Made by a program: the position numbers and the translations under genes. Below, piece after piece: positions 49,870 to 58,875 of a DNA stretch of 64,000 nt (the stretch's first letter is position 1; the number at the start of each line of letters is the position of its first letter). This DNA is from Anaerolineaceae bacterium (GTDB lineage Bacteria; Chloroflexota; Anaerolineae; Anaerolineales; Anaerolineaceae): assembly GCA_002702705.1 (NCBI GenBank), contig PABH01000013.1, positions 1-64,000 on the forward strand. The letters run 5' to 3'. The notes beneath the pieces are model-generated. The model was not told the origin of the DNA. It worked only from the letters and a program-made list of their open reading frames with translations, and ran no database searches.

Positions 49870-51801
49870 TCAGAACAAAAAATTCCAAAAAACTAACGCC
49901 CAAAGGATGGATAAGGAAACCAGCGTTAGAAGCGAATATCCCACACGTATGGAAACCTGACCGTCCTTTTTGATCCAGGATACGATCAAAGTGCCTATCA
50001 TCAATAAACTAACGATAAACATTACAAACGGCAGACTTAATAAAATGTCAAATCCGGCAGGTGTGCCAAAATAAATGTTTGGCACACCATAAGCGGGATT
50101 GATATCACCAAAGATTAAGGCTAAGGTAGTTAAAAATACAAATAAGATAACCCCAAATAAACTGGCAAACAAACGGAAAAAGCGCAGCGAGATTGGCTGT
50201 TTTTGTGTGTTTTTACCAGTGCGGAATAATCCGATGATCCAGCGAATCATCAAAACCAAAAACAAAATCAGTCCGCCGATAAAAATCAATCCGAATAAAA
50301 CCTGGTTTCGATACCAGGGTGATTTGATGAAAACAAAAGGCGTATTGGGATGGATCGTAATCTGCCCATCGATAATCTTCATCAAAAGCCGGTCAGCGGG
50401 GTTAGCCGGGTTGACTAATAAATTGGGTTCAACTTCCACATACCGGACCGTTTTCCCGCCATAGGTTACCAATACATTATGATCCTCATCAACAACGATA
50501 TTTACGCCGGAGATTAAAGAAAAGACGATTTTTTCAAAACCGGTGTAATTACTACGTGACATAAAATAGCTGCCGCGATAATCATCTGCTCGTAATTCAA
50601 AATCCTCAGTGGGGGTTAAGTTTTCCGGTTCTTGCGGAAAATAATAATCCATAAATCCAGTGATCACCGATTCGACGACTGCACCACCATTCGTACCATT
50701 GGTTGAGATGAAGATGCCCATATTTTGTTCCGGCAGTAATCGCAAAAATGAATGGAATAACATGGTATCGCCGCCATGCGATAGGGTAAGCTGTCCGTGA
50801 TCTGTTTGTTGAAAGAAACCATAGGCCATACCATCAATTCGGGGATCGGCTGTATACAACAGGCTGTGCATCTGCCGGGCGGTTGATTCCTCCAAGATGC
50901 GATTTGTTTGGAAAGTGCCATCTTGTAAATGTGCAATCATAAAATTCGCCATATCCAAACCGGATGAACTGAGTCCTCCGGCAGGCGAAGCAACCACAAT
51001 TTCAAATTTACCTTGTTTATATAAACCCTGAGCATAACCATACCCATTTGCCATATCTCCGGCTAAAGTTGCCGGTAAAGGCTGTTTAAATGTAGCATGC
51101 TGCATGGATAACGGCTGCAGAATATTTTGTTGAACATAATCTACAAACGGCAGGCCTGAAATTCGCTGAACGATATATCCGGCGAGCGCGGAACCATAAT
51201 TCGAATAGGCGCCAATTGTGCCGGGGCGATAAACTCTGGTAGGTACATTCGATTTGACATATTCTTCGAGTGAAACCACCTGGTCTGGGTCCAATTTAAA
51301 CAAACCATTCGCGACATCTTCAAAACCGGCTGTATGGGACAATAAATGACGTAACGTGATTGGTTCGGGATAGGTATCCGGAATCGTGAAATCCAGGTAA
51401 ACATTGATGTCTTCGTCTAAAGAAAGCTGACCGGATTCAACCAACTGCATCACTGCAGTCCAGGTGAATAATTTGGATACAGAACCAGGCCGAAACAGGG
51501 TGGTTTGCGGATCAACCGGTGTTTGGGCTTCCACATCGGACACGCCGTATCCTTTGGCAAAAAATACCTGCCCGTCTTTTACAACCACAACCACCGCACC
51601 AGGGACATGATTGGTTGGTAAAGCCGCGGCCATTAATCCATCCACAAAGGATTCTAACTGTTGAGGGTCGGTGGGACCTGTGTTTGAAGTTTGTGCCAAT
51701 ACAGGCTGATGAACTGTACCAGCCAGCATGCAGATTACCGTTATAAACAATACAATCCAACTTAAGGTTTTGGTCATTATTTGATTATCTGATTTGTTCA
51801 T
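49870..51801 (-). CDS. Exported class C beta-lactamase-fold serine hydrolase with C-terminal helices
   Basis: A 643-residue protein. Signal sequence at about 10-37 (ending VLAQTSN). The beta-lactamase/DD-peptidase fold (about 45-380) has SxxK as S107-V-S-K110 in RPGSVSKLF, the YxN motif in YSNYGSALAG, and a late HGGDTMLF in the KTG position. A small beta domain (about 395-480) and four membrane helices (about 500-520, 540-565, 585-610, 620-640) complete it. Family members cleave peptides or esters; the target is unknown. AAAGGAAAC lies 6 nt before the ATG. Confidence 0.85.
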   Translation of the reverse strand: MNKSDNQIMTKTLSWIVLFITVICMLAGTVHQPVLAQTSNTGPTDPQQLESFVDGLMAAALPTNHVPGAVVVVVKDGQVFFAKGYGVSDVEAQTPVDPQTTLFRPGSVSKLFTWTAVMQLVESGQLSLDEDINVYLDFTIPDTYPEPITLRHLLSHTAGFEDVANGLFKLDPDQVVSLEEYVKSNVPTRVYRPGTIGAYSNYGSALAGYIVQRISGLPFVDYVQQNILQPLSMQHATFKQPLPATLAGDMANGYGYAQGLYKQGKFEIVVASPAGGLSSSGLDMANFMIAHLQDGTFQTNRILEESTARQMHSLLYTADPRIDGMAYGFFQQTDHGQLTLSHGGDTMLFHSFLRLLPEQNMGIFISTNGTNGGAVVESVITGFMDYYFPQEPENLTPTEDFELRADDYRGSYFMSRSNYTGFEKIVFSLISGVNIVVDEDHNVLVTYGGKTVRYVEVEPNLLVNPANPADRLLMKIIDGQITIHPNTPFVFIKSPWYRNQVLFGLIFIGGLILFLVLMIRWIIGLFRTGKNTQKQPISLRFFRLFASLFGVILFVFLTTLALIFGDINPAYGVPNIYFGTPAGFDILLSLPFVMFIVSLLMIGTLIVSWIKKDGQVSIRVGYSLLTLVSLSILWALVFWNFLF

Positions 51802-51940
51802 GTTTTGTTTCCTTTAATTTTAATAAAACCAATGTGATTTTAACGTCTGGAAGAAAAAACGACCCTAACCACACGACCAGTTTAGAGCGGGATACCAGGT
51901 CAGTAAAGAGAATTTCATCGAATCGATTTGGACTGCATAA

Positions 51941-51976
51941 ACAAAAAACCCGCCAAGAATTATGGCGGGTTGTAAA
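51941..51976 (-). terminator. Terminator of the DUF2202 gene
   Basis: Stem AACCCGCCA/TGGCGGGTT (51947-51955 with 51963-51971) with an A-run on the plus strand, read as a T-run by the minus-strand gene. Confidence 0.85.
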
Positions 51977-51991
51977 AAAGGGGTGGGGTGT

Positions 51992-52567
51992 TTATTGGCA
52001 AAGTTCAAATTGGGGCAGATGAGATTCTAATGAAGCAGTTTGCAGCCGGCTATAGACCTGGATCAGATCGGTATGGGTAACATCAGCCATCAATTCATCA
52101 TATAAATCGGCATCGGCAATTTCGGCCGCCACACCCAGTGCACAAGCATCTTGCAAAGTATTAAGTTCTGGTGCAGCAGTGGGAATTAATTCGGGGACAA
52201 CAACACCGTATTTATCAGCCTGGCGCAGGAGTGCGTTCAGGTGGTTCTGTTCGGAATTGGCGATTTGTACGAAGGGTGTTACAGCACCAAACTGGTCAAT
52301 CACGGCCTGGTATGTATTTTGTGCGTTAAACTCTTCATAAATTGCTCTGATTAACCCTTCAGCCTCTTCCTCTGAAAGTGGGGTTAAGCCAAAACTGGTT
52401 CCGGAAGTTTGTCCCCATGTTTGGGTGTTATCCGTTTGTCCGCCACGCGGGCCTCGTTCTAGCGCATTTGCACTGACTGTGGATGGATTTACAATCCCAG
52501 TAATGCCCATAACTGCGGCACTTAAAAAACTAACGATCACTATGGTAAATAAAGATTTTTTTAACAT
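51992..52567 (-). CDS. Exported DUF2202 (ferritin-like) protein
   Basis: A 191-residue protein. Signal peptide at residues 1-31 (MLKKSLFTIVIVSFLSAAVMG). The DUF2202 domain has LSEEEAEGLIRAIYEEFNAQ and IANSEQNHLNALLRQADKYGV, giving E/ExxH metal-type residues of a four-helix bundle, then AAEIADADLYDELM. DUF2202 proteins are ferritin-like with an unknown role in metal or oxidant handling. The start at 52567 is set by GGAGG right before it and by the signal peptide; a longer frame begins at 52618. Confidence 0.85.
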   Translation of the reverse strand: MLKKSLFTIVIVSFLSAAVMGITGIVNPSTVSANALERGPRGGQTDNTQTWGQTSGTSFGLTPLSEEEAEGLIRAIYEEFNAQNTYQAVIDQFGAVTPFVQIANSEQNHLNALLRQADKYGVVVPELIPTAAPELNTLQDACALGVAAEIADADLYDELMADVTHTDLIQVYSRLQTASLESHLPQFELCQ

Positions 52568-52823
52568 GGTTCCTCCAAATGTTATTTTGTTTATTTGTGA
52601 TTTCTTATTTATGATCATATCGGAGGAATATGTAGAAATATTGAAGTGAAGATGAAGAAATTGTGAAAAAATAAAATCGCGACCTATACATTTGGCCAGG
52701 GAAAACTTACCCCTTGCGTATAAAAGAACACTGTCTCATTATTGGATGTGAATCTCATGAAGAGAAAGTATCCTTATTGTTGCAAGTCGTTAATGAAAAA
52801 ACGAGTTGTGAGGAGAGAATATC

Positions 52824-53393
52824 ATGATTGATTTCAATTACCAGAATATGGATGCTAAATACCAACTTCGACATGTTGATCCCAAAGACTGGAAGCTTAT
52901 CGTTTGGAAAAAAGCATATCGTGCTTATCAAAACATGCGCTTTCACGGAGCTTTGTGGCGTTTTTGGCGGCGTTTAAACCGGAAGCCTTTTCAGTTGATG
53001 GATTTTTCAGCTGTGCAAAAAAATTGTACTTTAGAGAGCCAATATGAACTGGGTGTTCAAACCATTCCGTTAGATCAAATTATTGGGTCTGTTAGCCGGG
53101 TTAAAGATTTTGATGGGAGATTTTGTTTGCGAACAGAAAAAGCCTCCAAAGAACGTTGGATGCGCGTTGCACAGATGATTTTATCCTGTGAAACGATCCC
53201 GGCGGTAGATGTGATTCAGATTGGAAATCGTTATTTTGTAAAAGATGGTCATCACCGTGTGTCGGCAGCTCGTGCATTGGGAATGAAATATATTGAAGCG
53301 CAAGTATGTGTCTTAAAGGTAAACGGTGATTTACCCTGGTTTACAAATCCGGTAAAAACGGTTCGTCACCAGCAATTGGCACAAAGTAGTTAA
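52824..53393 (+). CDS. ParB/sulfiredoxin-fold protein
   Basis: A 189-residue protein. The C-terminal part (about 95-175) has the ParB/Srx core: VIQIGNRYFVKDGHHRVSAARALGMKYIEAQV, whose DGHHR matches the family GxxR/ENxxR-type loop. The N-terminal part is basic and helical. A role in partitioning is unlikely without a ParA neighbour; family members also include nucleases and kinases. GAGGAGAG precedes the ATG. Followed by a strong hairpin. Confidence 0.75.
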   Translation: MIDFNYQNMDAKYQLRHVDPKDWKLIVWKKAYRAYQNMRFHGALWRFWRRLNRKPFQLMDFSAVQKNCTLESQYELGVQTIPLDQIIGSVSRVKDFDGRFCLRTEKASKERWMRVAQMILSCETIPAVDVIQIGNRYFVKDGHHRVSAARALGMKYIEAQVCVLKVNGDLPWFTNPVKTVRHQQLAQSS

Positions 53394-53401
53394 GTTAAAA
53401 A

Positions 53402-53445
53402 AGCTTCCAATCGTTGAAATTACCAACGATTGGAAGCTAATTTCC
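53402..53445 (+). terminator. Terminator after the ParB-like gene
   Basis: A 15-bp perfect stem (53402-53416 with 53424-53438), 7-nt loop; the T-run after it is short. Confidence 0.75.
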
Positions 53446-53466
53446 TGATTTTACGGAGGGCATACA

Positions 53467-54342
53467 ATGAAACAGGCAGGTAAAACGCTGTTACGTTATC
53501 TTTTATTAGTTTTTATTTGGCTTGCATTAAATTTAATTGATTTTTATCATTTGCAGTTAATATATACGCCCCAGCGTGAATTATTAGGCCGATTTTTAAT
53601 GGTAATGGTCGATGTGTTTGCTCTGGTACTTTTGTTATCCCGCTGCCGTTTAAGGGGTTGGCGCTTAATCTTTGTTGTATTTTTGGCATTGTTTGGTTTG
53701 AAAACCTTCTTAACAGTTATTGAAGCGGTGTATTTGCCTGTTTTGGTACCCCTCACCGGGCCGCTGATGGTGAATGGGTTAATTTCCTCTCTGATTATCG
53801 TGGTGGCTTCTATCTTCATCTTGGGATTATATGACCAGGGAGATCAGGTGAATAATCACCCCTCCCGGATTGAAATGAATTGGTATCATTGGTTGTGGAA
53901 ATTGCCATTAACCAGTTTTTTTTGGATGTTTTTATTTGCCCTATTTGGTGCGTTGGTTTTCTTAAATATTGCCAATTGGTTAGATCCGGTAGGCTTAAGC
54001 AATTATAGCAATTTAAATATGCCAACATGGGTTTTACCGTTCCAGGGATTTCGGGCCATGTTATGGTTATTGTTAACCCTGCCGTTATTGGCGCAGTTAT
54101 CCGGACCGAAAAAACAGTTGGTGTGGTTGATAGGTGTTGTGATGGCTTGTTGGATGGGCAGTAATTTATTAGCAGCCGGCAGTTTTTCACTGGGATTACA
54201 AGTGGCTCACTTGGTAGAAGTTACCGGAGAAACCTTTGTTTTTGGCGCCTGGCTGACCCTTTTATTTGTTCGCCCCGAAAGACTTACGCAAAACCAGAAC
54301 GATCAAATCCAACAATCTGTTCCCATGAACCAATCCATATAA
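53467..54342 (+). CDS. Polytopic membrane protein of unknown function
   Basis: A 291-residue protein with about eight hydrophobic helices. The N-terminus is basic (MKQAGKTLLRYLLLVFIWLALNLIDF). I recognise no family motif. ACGGAGG lies 7 nt before the ATG. Closed by a terminator; separate from the kinase. Confidence 0.65.
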   Translation: MKQAGKTLLRYLLLVFIWLALNLIDFYHLQLIYTPQRELLGRFLMVMVDVFALVLLLSRCRLRGWRLIFVVFLALFGLKTFLTVIEAVYLPVLVPLTGPLMVNGLISSLIIVVASIFILGLYDQGDQVNNHPSRIEMNWYHWLWKLPLTSFFWMFLFALFGALVFLNIANWLDPVGLSNYSNLNMPTWVLPFQGFRAMLWLLLTLPLLAQLSGPKKQLVWLIGVVMACWMGSNLLAAGSFSLGLQVAHLVEVTGETFVFGAWLTLLFVRPERLTQNQNDQIQQSVPMNQSI

Positions 54343-54343
54343 A

Positions 54344-54369
54344 AAAAGCCGATTTTTCGGCTTTTTTTA
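54344..54369 (+). terminator. Terminator upstream of the histidine kinase gene
   Basis: Stem AAAGCCGA/TCGGCTTT around a T-loop (54345-54365) with a T-run. Confidence 0.9.
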
Positions 54370-54433
54370 TTGGTTGTTTTTATAAATTCGTGCATAATTA
54401 GGGGGATGAAACGGTACTTGAGGGAGTTTCCGC

Positions 54434-56722
54434 GTGAATGAATCCAAATCAAAAAATCGGCGTAGCATAAAAACCAAAATTATTACCTGGTCCTTTGTAC
54501 CAACCATTATTATTCTGATATCAGTCGCTTTGGTAACCTTCTATTCTTATCAAAAAGTTACGGAAGATCTGGTGTTTAGCCAGAGCAATGAAGTTGCAAA
54601 TTACATGTCTGATAAATCCCGGCAAGTTTTTGCAGAAATATATAATCCGGTTTTGTTGGATTTTATTTTTAATTTGGATTTCGATAAATCTTTGCCGCTG
54701 TTAGAACGGGCAGAAAAATTACAATTAAATCCTTTGTTATTGTATGTTTTTGACGGCGGTATGGTTGTATTGGATGAGGAAGGAAAGGTAACGTACACGG
54801 TTCCTGAAATACCGGAATTAATTGGTGAGGACTGGTCAGATCGGGATTATTTTGCTGGGGCACGAATTGGCAATGGTGCAAACGCAGCCACGGGACGAAT
54901 CCGTGAGGATGGCCCTCTTTATCCCGTGGTTTTACCGATCAGCTTAGGGATGTTTGATGAGCATAATGAGTTTATCGGTGTTATTGTCTTTTTTTCCGCG
55001 ATTAAGCCGGATGGGAATACCCCTTTATATCTCGCAATGAAAGCAAAATTCATGGACGAGAATGTTATCATCATGGATGCCGGACATCGTGCACTCTATC
55101 ATTATGATCCGACGTATGTGGGTCGTAACTTAAGTGACCAGGATTATTTAGCCCCCGTCATTAATTTTAAACCGGATGCGAATAAAGAAAATCGCCCCGC
55201 CAGTTATCGTTCACCGGATGGCAGCACGGTCATCAGCACATCGGTGGAGCCTTTGTTATTAAATAATTATTGGATGGTGATAAAAGAACAGGCTTGGAAA
55301 GATTTAATGGCACCCAGTTTATCATACCGGCGTTTGTTAATCATTTTACTGACAGCAGGTGTATTAATTCCAATTGGCGTGGTAACTTATGGTGTGCGTC
55401 ACCTGACCCAACCGATTGACCAGATGATTAATGCTGCTCGGGAAATCGCGGATGGGCGTTTTGGCCAAAAAATTGATGCGAACAGCGGGGATGAATTGGA
55501 AGATTTGGCTGTTCAATTTAATAAAATGTCTACCCAATTAGCACAATCCTATGCCACCCTGGAACAGCGGGTAGAGGATAGAACCCGTGAATTAGCTACG
55601 ATTAATGAAATTACAAAGGTGGTCAGCCGCACTTTAAATATTGAAGAGGTTTTACAACGAGCCTTGGAAAAAACAGTAGAAATCACCAATATGGATGCGG
55701 GTAATGCATATCGCCTTAACCCGGATTCCAAAATGATGGTTTTACTGGCACATACCGGATTTTCTGAAGAATATGTTAATAAATATCGTTATCTGCCCTT
55801 AGATATGACCAATTACCAGGAAGATGGAAAGATGCCGGAAGTTTTTGTGAATTATGTTGACGCGCATTCCATACCGGTTATTCGGGAATCGTTGAAAAAA
55901 GAAGGCGTGCATGTTATTGTACGTTTATTGTTGTGGTTCAAAAACCGTCCTGTTGGTTTTATTGGTTTGGCGAAACGCACCCCAGAATTATTAACAGAAA
56001 ATGAGATCGATGTGTTTAAAACCATTGGACGCCAAATTAGTGTGGCTATTGAAAATTCAATTTTGTATGAACAGGCTGAAGAAACGGCTGCTTTGGCGGA
56101 ACGAAATCGTTTGGCACGGGAGTTACATGATGCGGTTTCCCAAACCTTGTTTTCAGCCAGTTTAATTGCAGAGGTTTTGCCCCAGCTGTATGAGTTTAAT
56201 CCGGAAGAAGGACAAAAACGCACCCAAGAGTTAAGGCGGTTAGCGCGGGGTGCTTTGGCTGAGATGCGTACTTTGTTGATGGAACTGCGCCCGGCTGCTT
56301 TAACCCAGGTTAGTTTGGCGGAGCTTTTGCAGCAGTTATGTGAAGCAGCGGTTGGCAGGTCACAACTGCCGATAAAATTAAGTATTGAGGGTGATCGAGA
56401 CTACCCGCCGGATGTTCAAGTAGCTTTGTACCGCATTACCCAGGAAGCCTTAAATAATGTCATCAAGTATGCACATGCTAAAGAAGTGCGGTTAGAATTA
56501 TTACAAACGGATTCTTTTGTGGAAATTGCGGTACGTGATGATGGGATTGGTTTTGATCGATCCAGTGTACCGGCTAATCACTTTGGATTAAAAATTATGC
56601 AAGAACGTGCCGAGGCGATTGGCGCCGAGTTACAAATAGTTTCAACACCAGGAAGTGGCTCTCACGTTACTGTAACCTGGTGTGATAACCCCGATTGTTT
56701 GGAGGATGAAGAAGATGAGTAA
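54434..56722 (+). CDS. Sensor histidine kinase: Cache-HAMP-GAF-HisKA_3
   Basis: A 762-residue membrane kinase of the NarL-partner (HPK7) type. Membrane helix 1 at about 15-37, an outer double Cache sensor (about 40-290, e.g. VVLDEEGKVTYTVPEIPE and WSDRDYFAGARIGNG), helix 2 at about 298-320, HAMP at 320-372, a coiled coil, a GAF domain at about 400-545, and HisKA_3 with the phospho-acceptor H565 in RLARELHDAVSQTLFSAS. The HATPase end has ALYRITQEALNNVIKYAHA and VRDDGIGFD. Starts with GTG at 54434, 7 nt after GAGGGAG. Overlaps the response regulator by 8 bp, so the two form one unit. The ligand of Cache is not predictable. Confidence 0.9.
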   Translation: MNESKSKNRRSIKTKIITWSFVPTIIILISVALVTFYSYQKVTEDLVFSQSNEVANYMSDKSRQVFAEIYNPVLLDFIFNLDFDKSLPLLERAEKLQLNPLLLYVFDGGMVVLDEEGKVTYTVPEIPELIGEDWSDRDYFAGARIGNGANAATGRIREDGPLYPVVLPISLGMFDEHNEFIGVIVFFSAIKPDGNTPLYLAMKAKFMDENVIIMDAGHRALYHYDPTYVGRNLSDQDYLAPVINFKPDANKENRPASYRSPDGSTVISTSVEPLLLNNYWMVIKEQAWKDLMAPSLSYRRLLIILLTAGVLIPIGVVTYGVRHLTQPIDQMINAAREIADGRFGQKIDANSGDELEDLAVQFNKMSTQLAQSYATLEQRVEDRTRELATINEITKVVSRTLNIEEVLQRALEKTVEITNMDAGNAYRLNPDSKMMVLLAHTGFSEEYVNKYRYLPLDMTNYQEDGKMPEVFVNYVDAHSIPVIRESLKKEGVHVIVRLLLWFKNRPVGFIGLAKRTPELLTENEIDVFKTIGRQISVAIENSILYEQAEETAALAERNRLARELHDAVSQTLFSASLIAEVLPQLYEFNPEEGQKRTQELRRLARGALAEMRTLLMELRPAALTQVSLAELLQQLCEAAVGRSQLPIKLSIEGDRDYPPDVQVALYRITQEALNNVIKYAHAKEVRLELLQTDSFVEIAVRDDGIGFDRSSVPANHFGLKIMQERAEAIGAELQIVSTPGSGSHVTVTWCDNPDCLEDEEDE

Positions 56723-57347
56723 AACCATTCGCGTTATGTTGGTGGATGATCATGCTGTGGTTCGCAGTGGTTTGGGTGCGTTTTTATTGGTAAACAAAGA
56801 TATGAATCTGGTTGGCGAAGCAGAAAGCGGTGAAGATGCCATTGAAAAAACGAGTTTATTAAATCCGGATGTAATCTTAATGGATTTAAAGATGCCAGGT
56901 ATGGGTGGGGTAGCAGCCATTCGTGCGATTCGTCAAAAATATCCGGAGATACGTATTATCGCCTTAACCAGTTATGCGGATGAAGGTTTGGTTCAGGGGG
57001 CCCTTCAAGCAGGAGCCATTGGTTATTTAATGAAAAATGTGCAGGCTTTTGAACTTGCCAATGCGATTCGGTCCGTGGCTGTTGGACGTTTAACACTTTC
57101 ACCAGAGGCCACCGAGGTGCTGGTTCAATCTGCAACTCAACCTGTGATTCCGGGACATGATCTAACGGAGAGGGAACGAGATGTATTAAAGTTAATGGTT
57201 GACGGGAAACAAAACGCGGAAATTGCCCAAGAATTAATTATCAGTCCTTCGACCGTCAAATATCACATCGGAAATATTTATTCCAAATTAGGCGTAGATA
57301 GCCGTGTAGCTGCTGTATCATTGGCAATTCAACGCCAATTGGTTTAA
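56715..57347 (+). CDS. LuxR/NarL-family response regulator
   Basis: A 210-residue regulator. The receiver domain has LVDDHAVVRSGLG, the phospho-acceptor D57 in VILMDLKMPG, IIALTSYAD and a Lys in GYLMKNVQ; a GerE HTH follows (LTERERDVLKLMVDGKQNAEIAQELIISPSTVKYHIGNIYSKL). Start at 56715, 9 nt after a GGAGG inside the kinase gene. Cognate partner of the upstream kinase. Confidence 0.93.
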   Translation: MSKTIRVMLVDDHAVVRSGLGAFLLVNKDMNLVGEAESGEDAIEKTSLLNPDVILMDLKMPGMGGVAAIRAIRQKYPEIRIIALTSYADEGLVQGALQAGAIGYLMKNVQAFELANAIRSVAVGRLTLSPEATEVLVQSATQPVIPGHDLTERERDVLKLMVDGKQNAEIAQELIISPSTVKYHIGNIYSKLGVDSRVAAVSLAIQRQLV

Positions 57348-57393
57348 ATTGGTTTACAATTAGGCCTGCAAAAATCATTTAACCGGAGAAATC

Positions 57394-57984
57394 ATGTCAA
57401 AACGTCAACGAAAATTGGAACAAAAACGAAAACATGCCATCTGGAATTATTTTGATGACGGTATCTGGGAACTATACGTTGGATTGTCCGCGCTTTGGTT
57501 AGGGTTGATTGTTCGTTTTTATTGGCCTGTTTGGTATGTTTTTCTCATTATCCCATTGCTTTTTGTGCCATTATGGTTAAAAGAAAAAATAACTTTGCCA
57601 CGGCTCTCAAAATTAAAATTTTCAATTCAAAAACGAAAAGGCATATTGGCGATTGGTTTGATTTTATTGTTCGCAAATATGGTTGTCCTGCTTGTGATGA
57701 AGGATGAACCCGGATTAACCGGATTAAATGTGTTTTTGGAAAAGAATGATTTGGTCATTGCATCCATGGTAACCGGCTCGGTAAGTTTGTATTTAGCCTA
57801 TGCATTTGGTTTTCAGCGATTATATTCGTATGCTTTGTTGTTATTTATTGGTTTTTTTGCGGAAGCCTGGTTATTTCCGGGGCAGCGTTTGGGAATTGTA
57901 TCGTTCGCCGGTTTTATTATTGTGGCTGCCGGGGTGAGTTTGCTGCTGAAGTTTTTGCGAATGAACCATCCATTAAGCGTCTAA
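57394..57984 (+). CDS. Hypothetical membrane protein
   Basis: A 196-residue protein with a basic N-terminus (MSKRQRKLEQKRKHAIWNYFDDGIWELYVGLSALWLGL), about five helices and no recognised family motif. Begins 46 bp after the response regulator, behind CCGGAG, so it may be cotranscribed with the two-component pair. Confidence 0.65.
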   Translation: MSKRQRKLEQKRKHAIWNYFDDGIWELYVGLSALWLGLIVRFYWPVWYVFLIIPLLFVPLWLKEKITLPRLSKLKFSIQKRKGILAIGLILLFANMVVLLVMKDEPGLTGLNVFLEKNDLVIASMVTGSVSLYLAYAFGFQRLYSYALLLFIGFFAEAWLFPGQRLGIVSFAGFIIVAAGVSLLLKFLRMNHPLSV

Positions 57985-58023
57985 CTCATCAAAACCACAA
58001 AGATTTTGGTGCAGTTAAGGTTA

Positions 58024-58444
58024 TCAGGTTGATCTCTGGGGATTAAATAGTCTGAATTTAAGCAGCCTGATACTGCTATTCGCACCCAGACCTTTTGAAA
58101 TATATTGTTGAAACGGTCCCCAATCTTTTAACCCGCTGACTCTGTCTTGTGGTGAAAAAAAACCGCCGGTTTCAGAAGCGCCATCGGGGATATAAAGTGC
58201 GCCAATGAAGGGTATTCGGTTTGTACCCGTCAGACATATCACCAGTAAAAGCCACCATGTCATAATTTAATCCATTCATTTTGGAAAGAAGGCGTTGTTG
58301 GTTTCCTCCAAAATTTTTTCCATGTAAATCACTGATTTGTAAGATTGTATAACCATCAAATGTTTTTGGGAGATCTTTAATTTCCACCTGCTGTCGAACA
58401 ACACTGATTTGTTGATTTATGATCACATTGTAAATGGTAATCAT
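58024..58444 (-). pseudogene. Decayed YkuE-like metallophosphoesterase
   Basis: The first frame (58172-58444) starts like a membrane-associated metallophosphoesterase, with ISDLHGKNFGGNQQ and VAFTGDMSDG (D-x-H and GD motifs), then runs out. The second frame (58024-58263, shifted) contains the C-terminal family end: GALYIPDG, YISKGLGAN and RLFNPQ. The middle (GNxxH, GHxH part) is missing, so an internal deletion plus frameshift is indicated. The remnants lie in order on the same strand downstream of the PLDc_N gene. It cannot make a working enzyme. Confidence 0.75.
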
Positions 58445-58531
58445 AAAAATTGATCATAAATCAACCAGAAGAAAGTGAGAAAGAATTTTTTATTTTCTTT
58501 ATATTGGTTTCTCGTTACCGTTCCTGATGGT

Positions 58532-58726
58532 TTATTGTGGGCGTTGTTGTTTGGGACTCAGTATACAAACAAAGGGACCAAAATAGGGTATACATAAAAC
58601 GAACAGTACCCAGGCAATCGTATCAAACCGGGGCAGACGACGCTGTTTGAGGTGATAAAATGCCATGAGCACGAGGAATAAATCGGTGAGAATCAACAGT
58701 ATACGAAGGATTAGTCGCGTTTGCAT
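58532..58726 (-). CDS. Small PLDc_N (phospholipase D N-terminal-like) membrane protein
   Basis: A 64-residue protein with two hydrophobic helices (about 5-23 and 36-55) joined by a basic loop (KQRRLPRF). The second helix, AWVLFVLCIPYFGPFVCIL, fits the PLDc_N domain that precedes cardiolipin synthases, here without the catalytic part. Function of such stand-alone proteins is unknown. The ribosome site is weak, but a strong promoter with an operator lies upstream. Confidence 0.7.
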   Translation of the reverse strand: MQTRLILRILLILTDLFLVLMAFYHLKQRRLPRFDTIAWVLFVLCIPYFGPFVCILSPKQQRPQ

Positions 58727-58741
58727 AGTTTATTCTTTATT

Positions 58742-58785
58742 AGGACAAGTGTCCTTATTATACATGATGGTTTTCTATCTGTTAA
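58742..58785 (-). promoter_or_regulatory. Promoter of the PLDc_N gene with a perfect palindromic operator
   Basis: On the minus strand TTAACA (plus 58780-58785), a 17-bp spacer, and TATAAT (plus 58757-58762). Just after the -10 box the dyad AGGACA-AG-TGTCCT (58742-58755) covers the expected transcription start. Placement suggests repression by a dimeric regulator; the regulator is not identified in the window. Confidence 0.75.
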
Positions 58786-58826
58786 GAAATAAAAATTTTT
58801 ATAAGGGGACAAGTAAATAGGTATAA

Positions 58827-58855
58827 AAAACGCGGGCAAATTTTGCCCGCGTTTT
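58827..58855 (-). terminator. Terminator of the nucleoside ABC transporter operon
   Basis: A near-perfect palindrome around CGCGGGCAAA/TTTGCCCGCG with an A-run on one side and a T-run on the other, 20 bp after the last permease gene. Confidence 0.92.
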
Positions 58856-58875
58856 GGTACTTTGTAAAAAATTCG

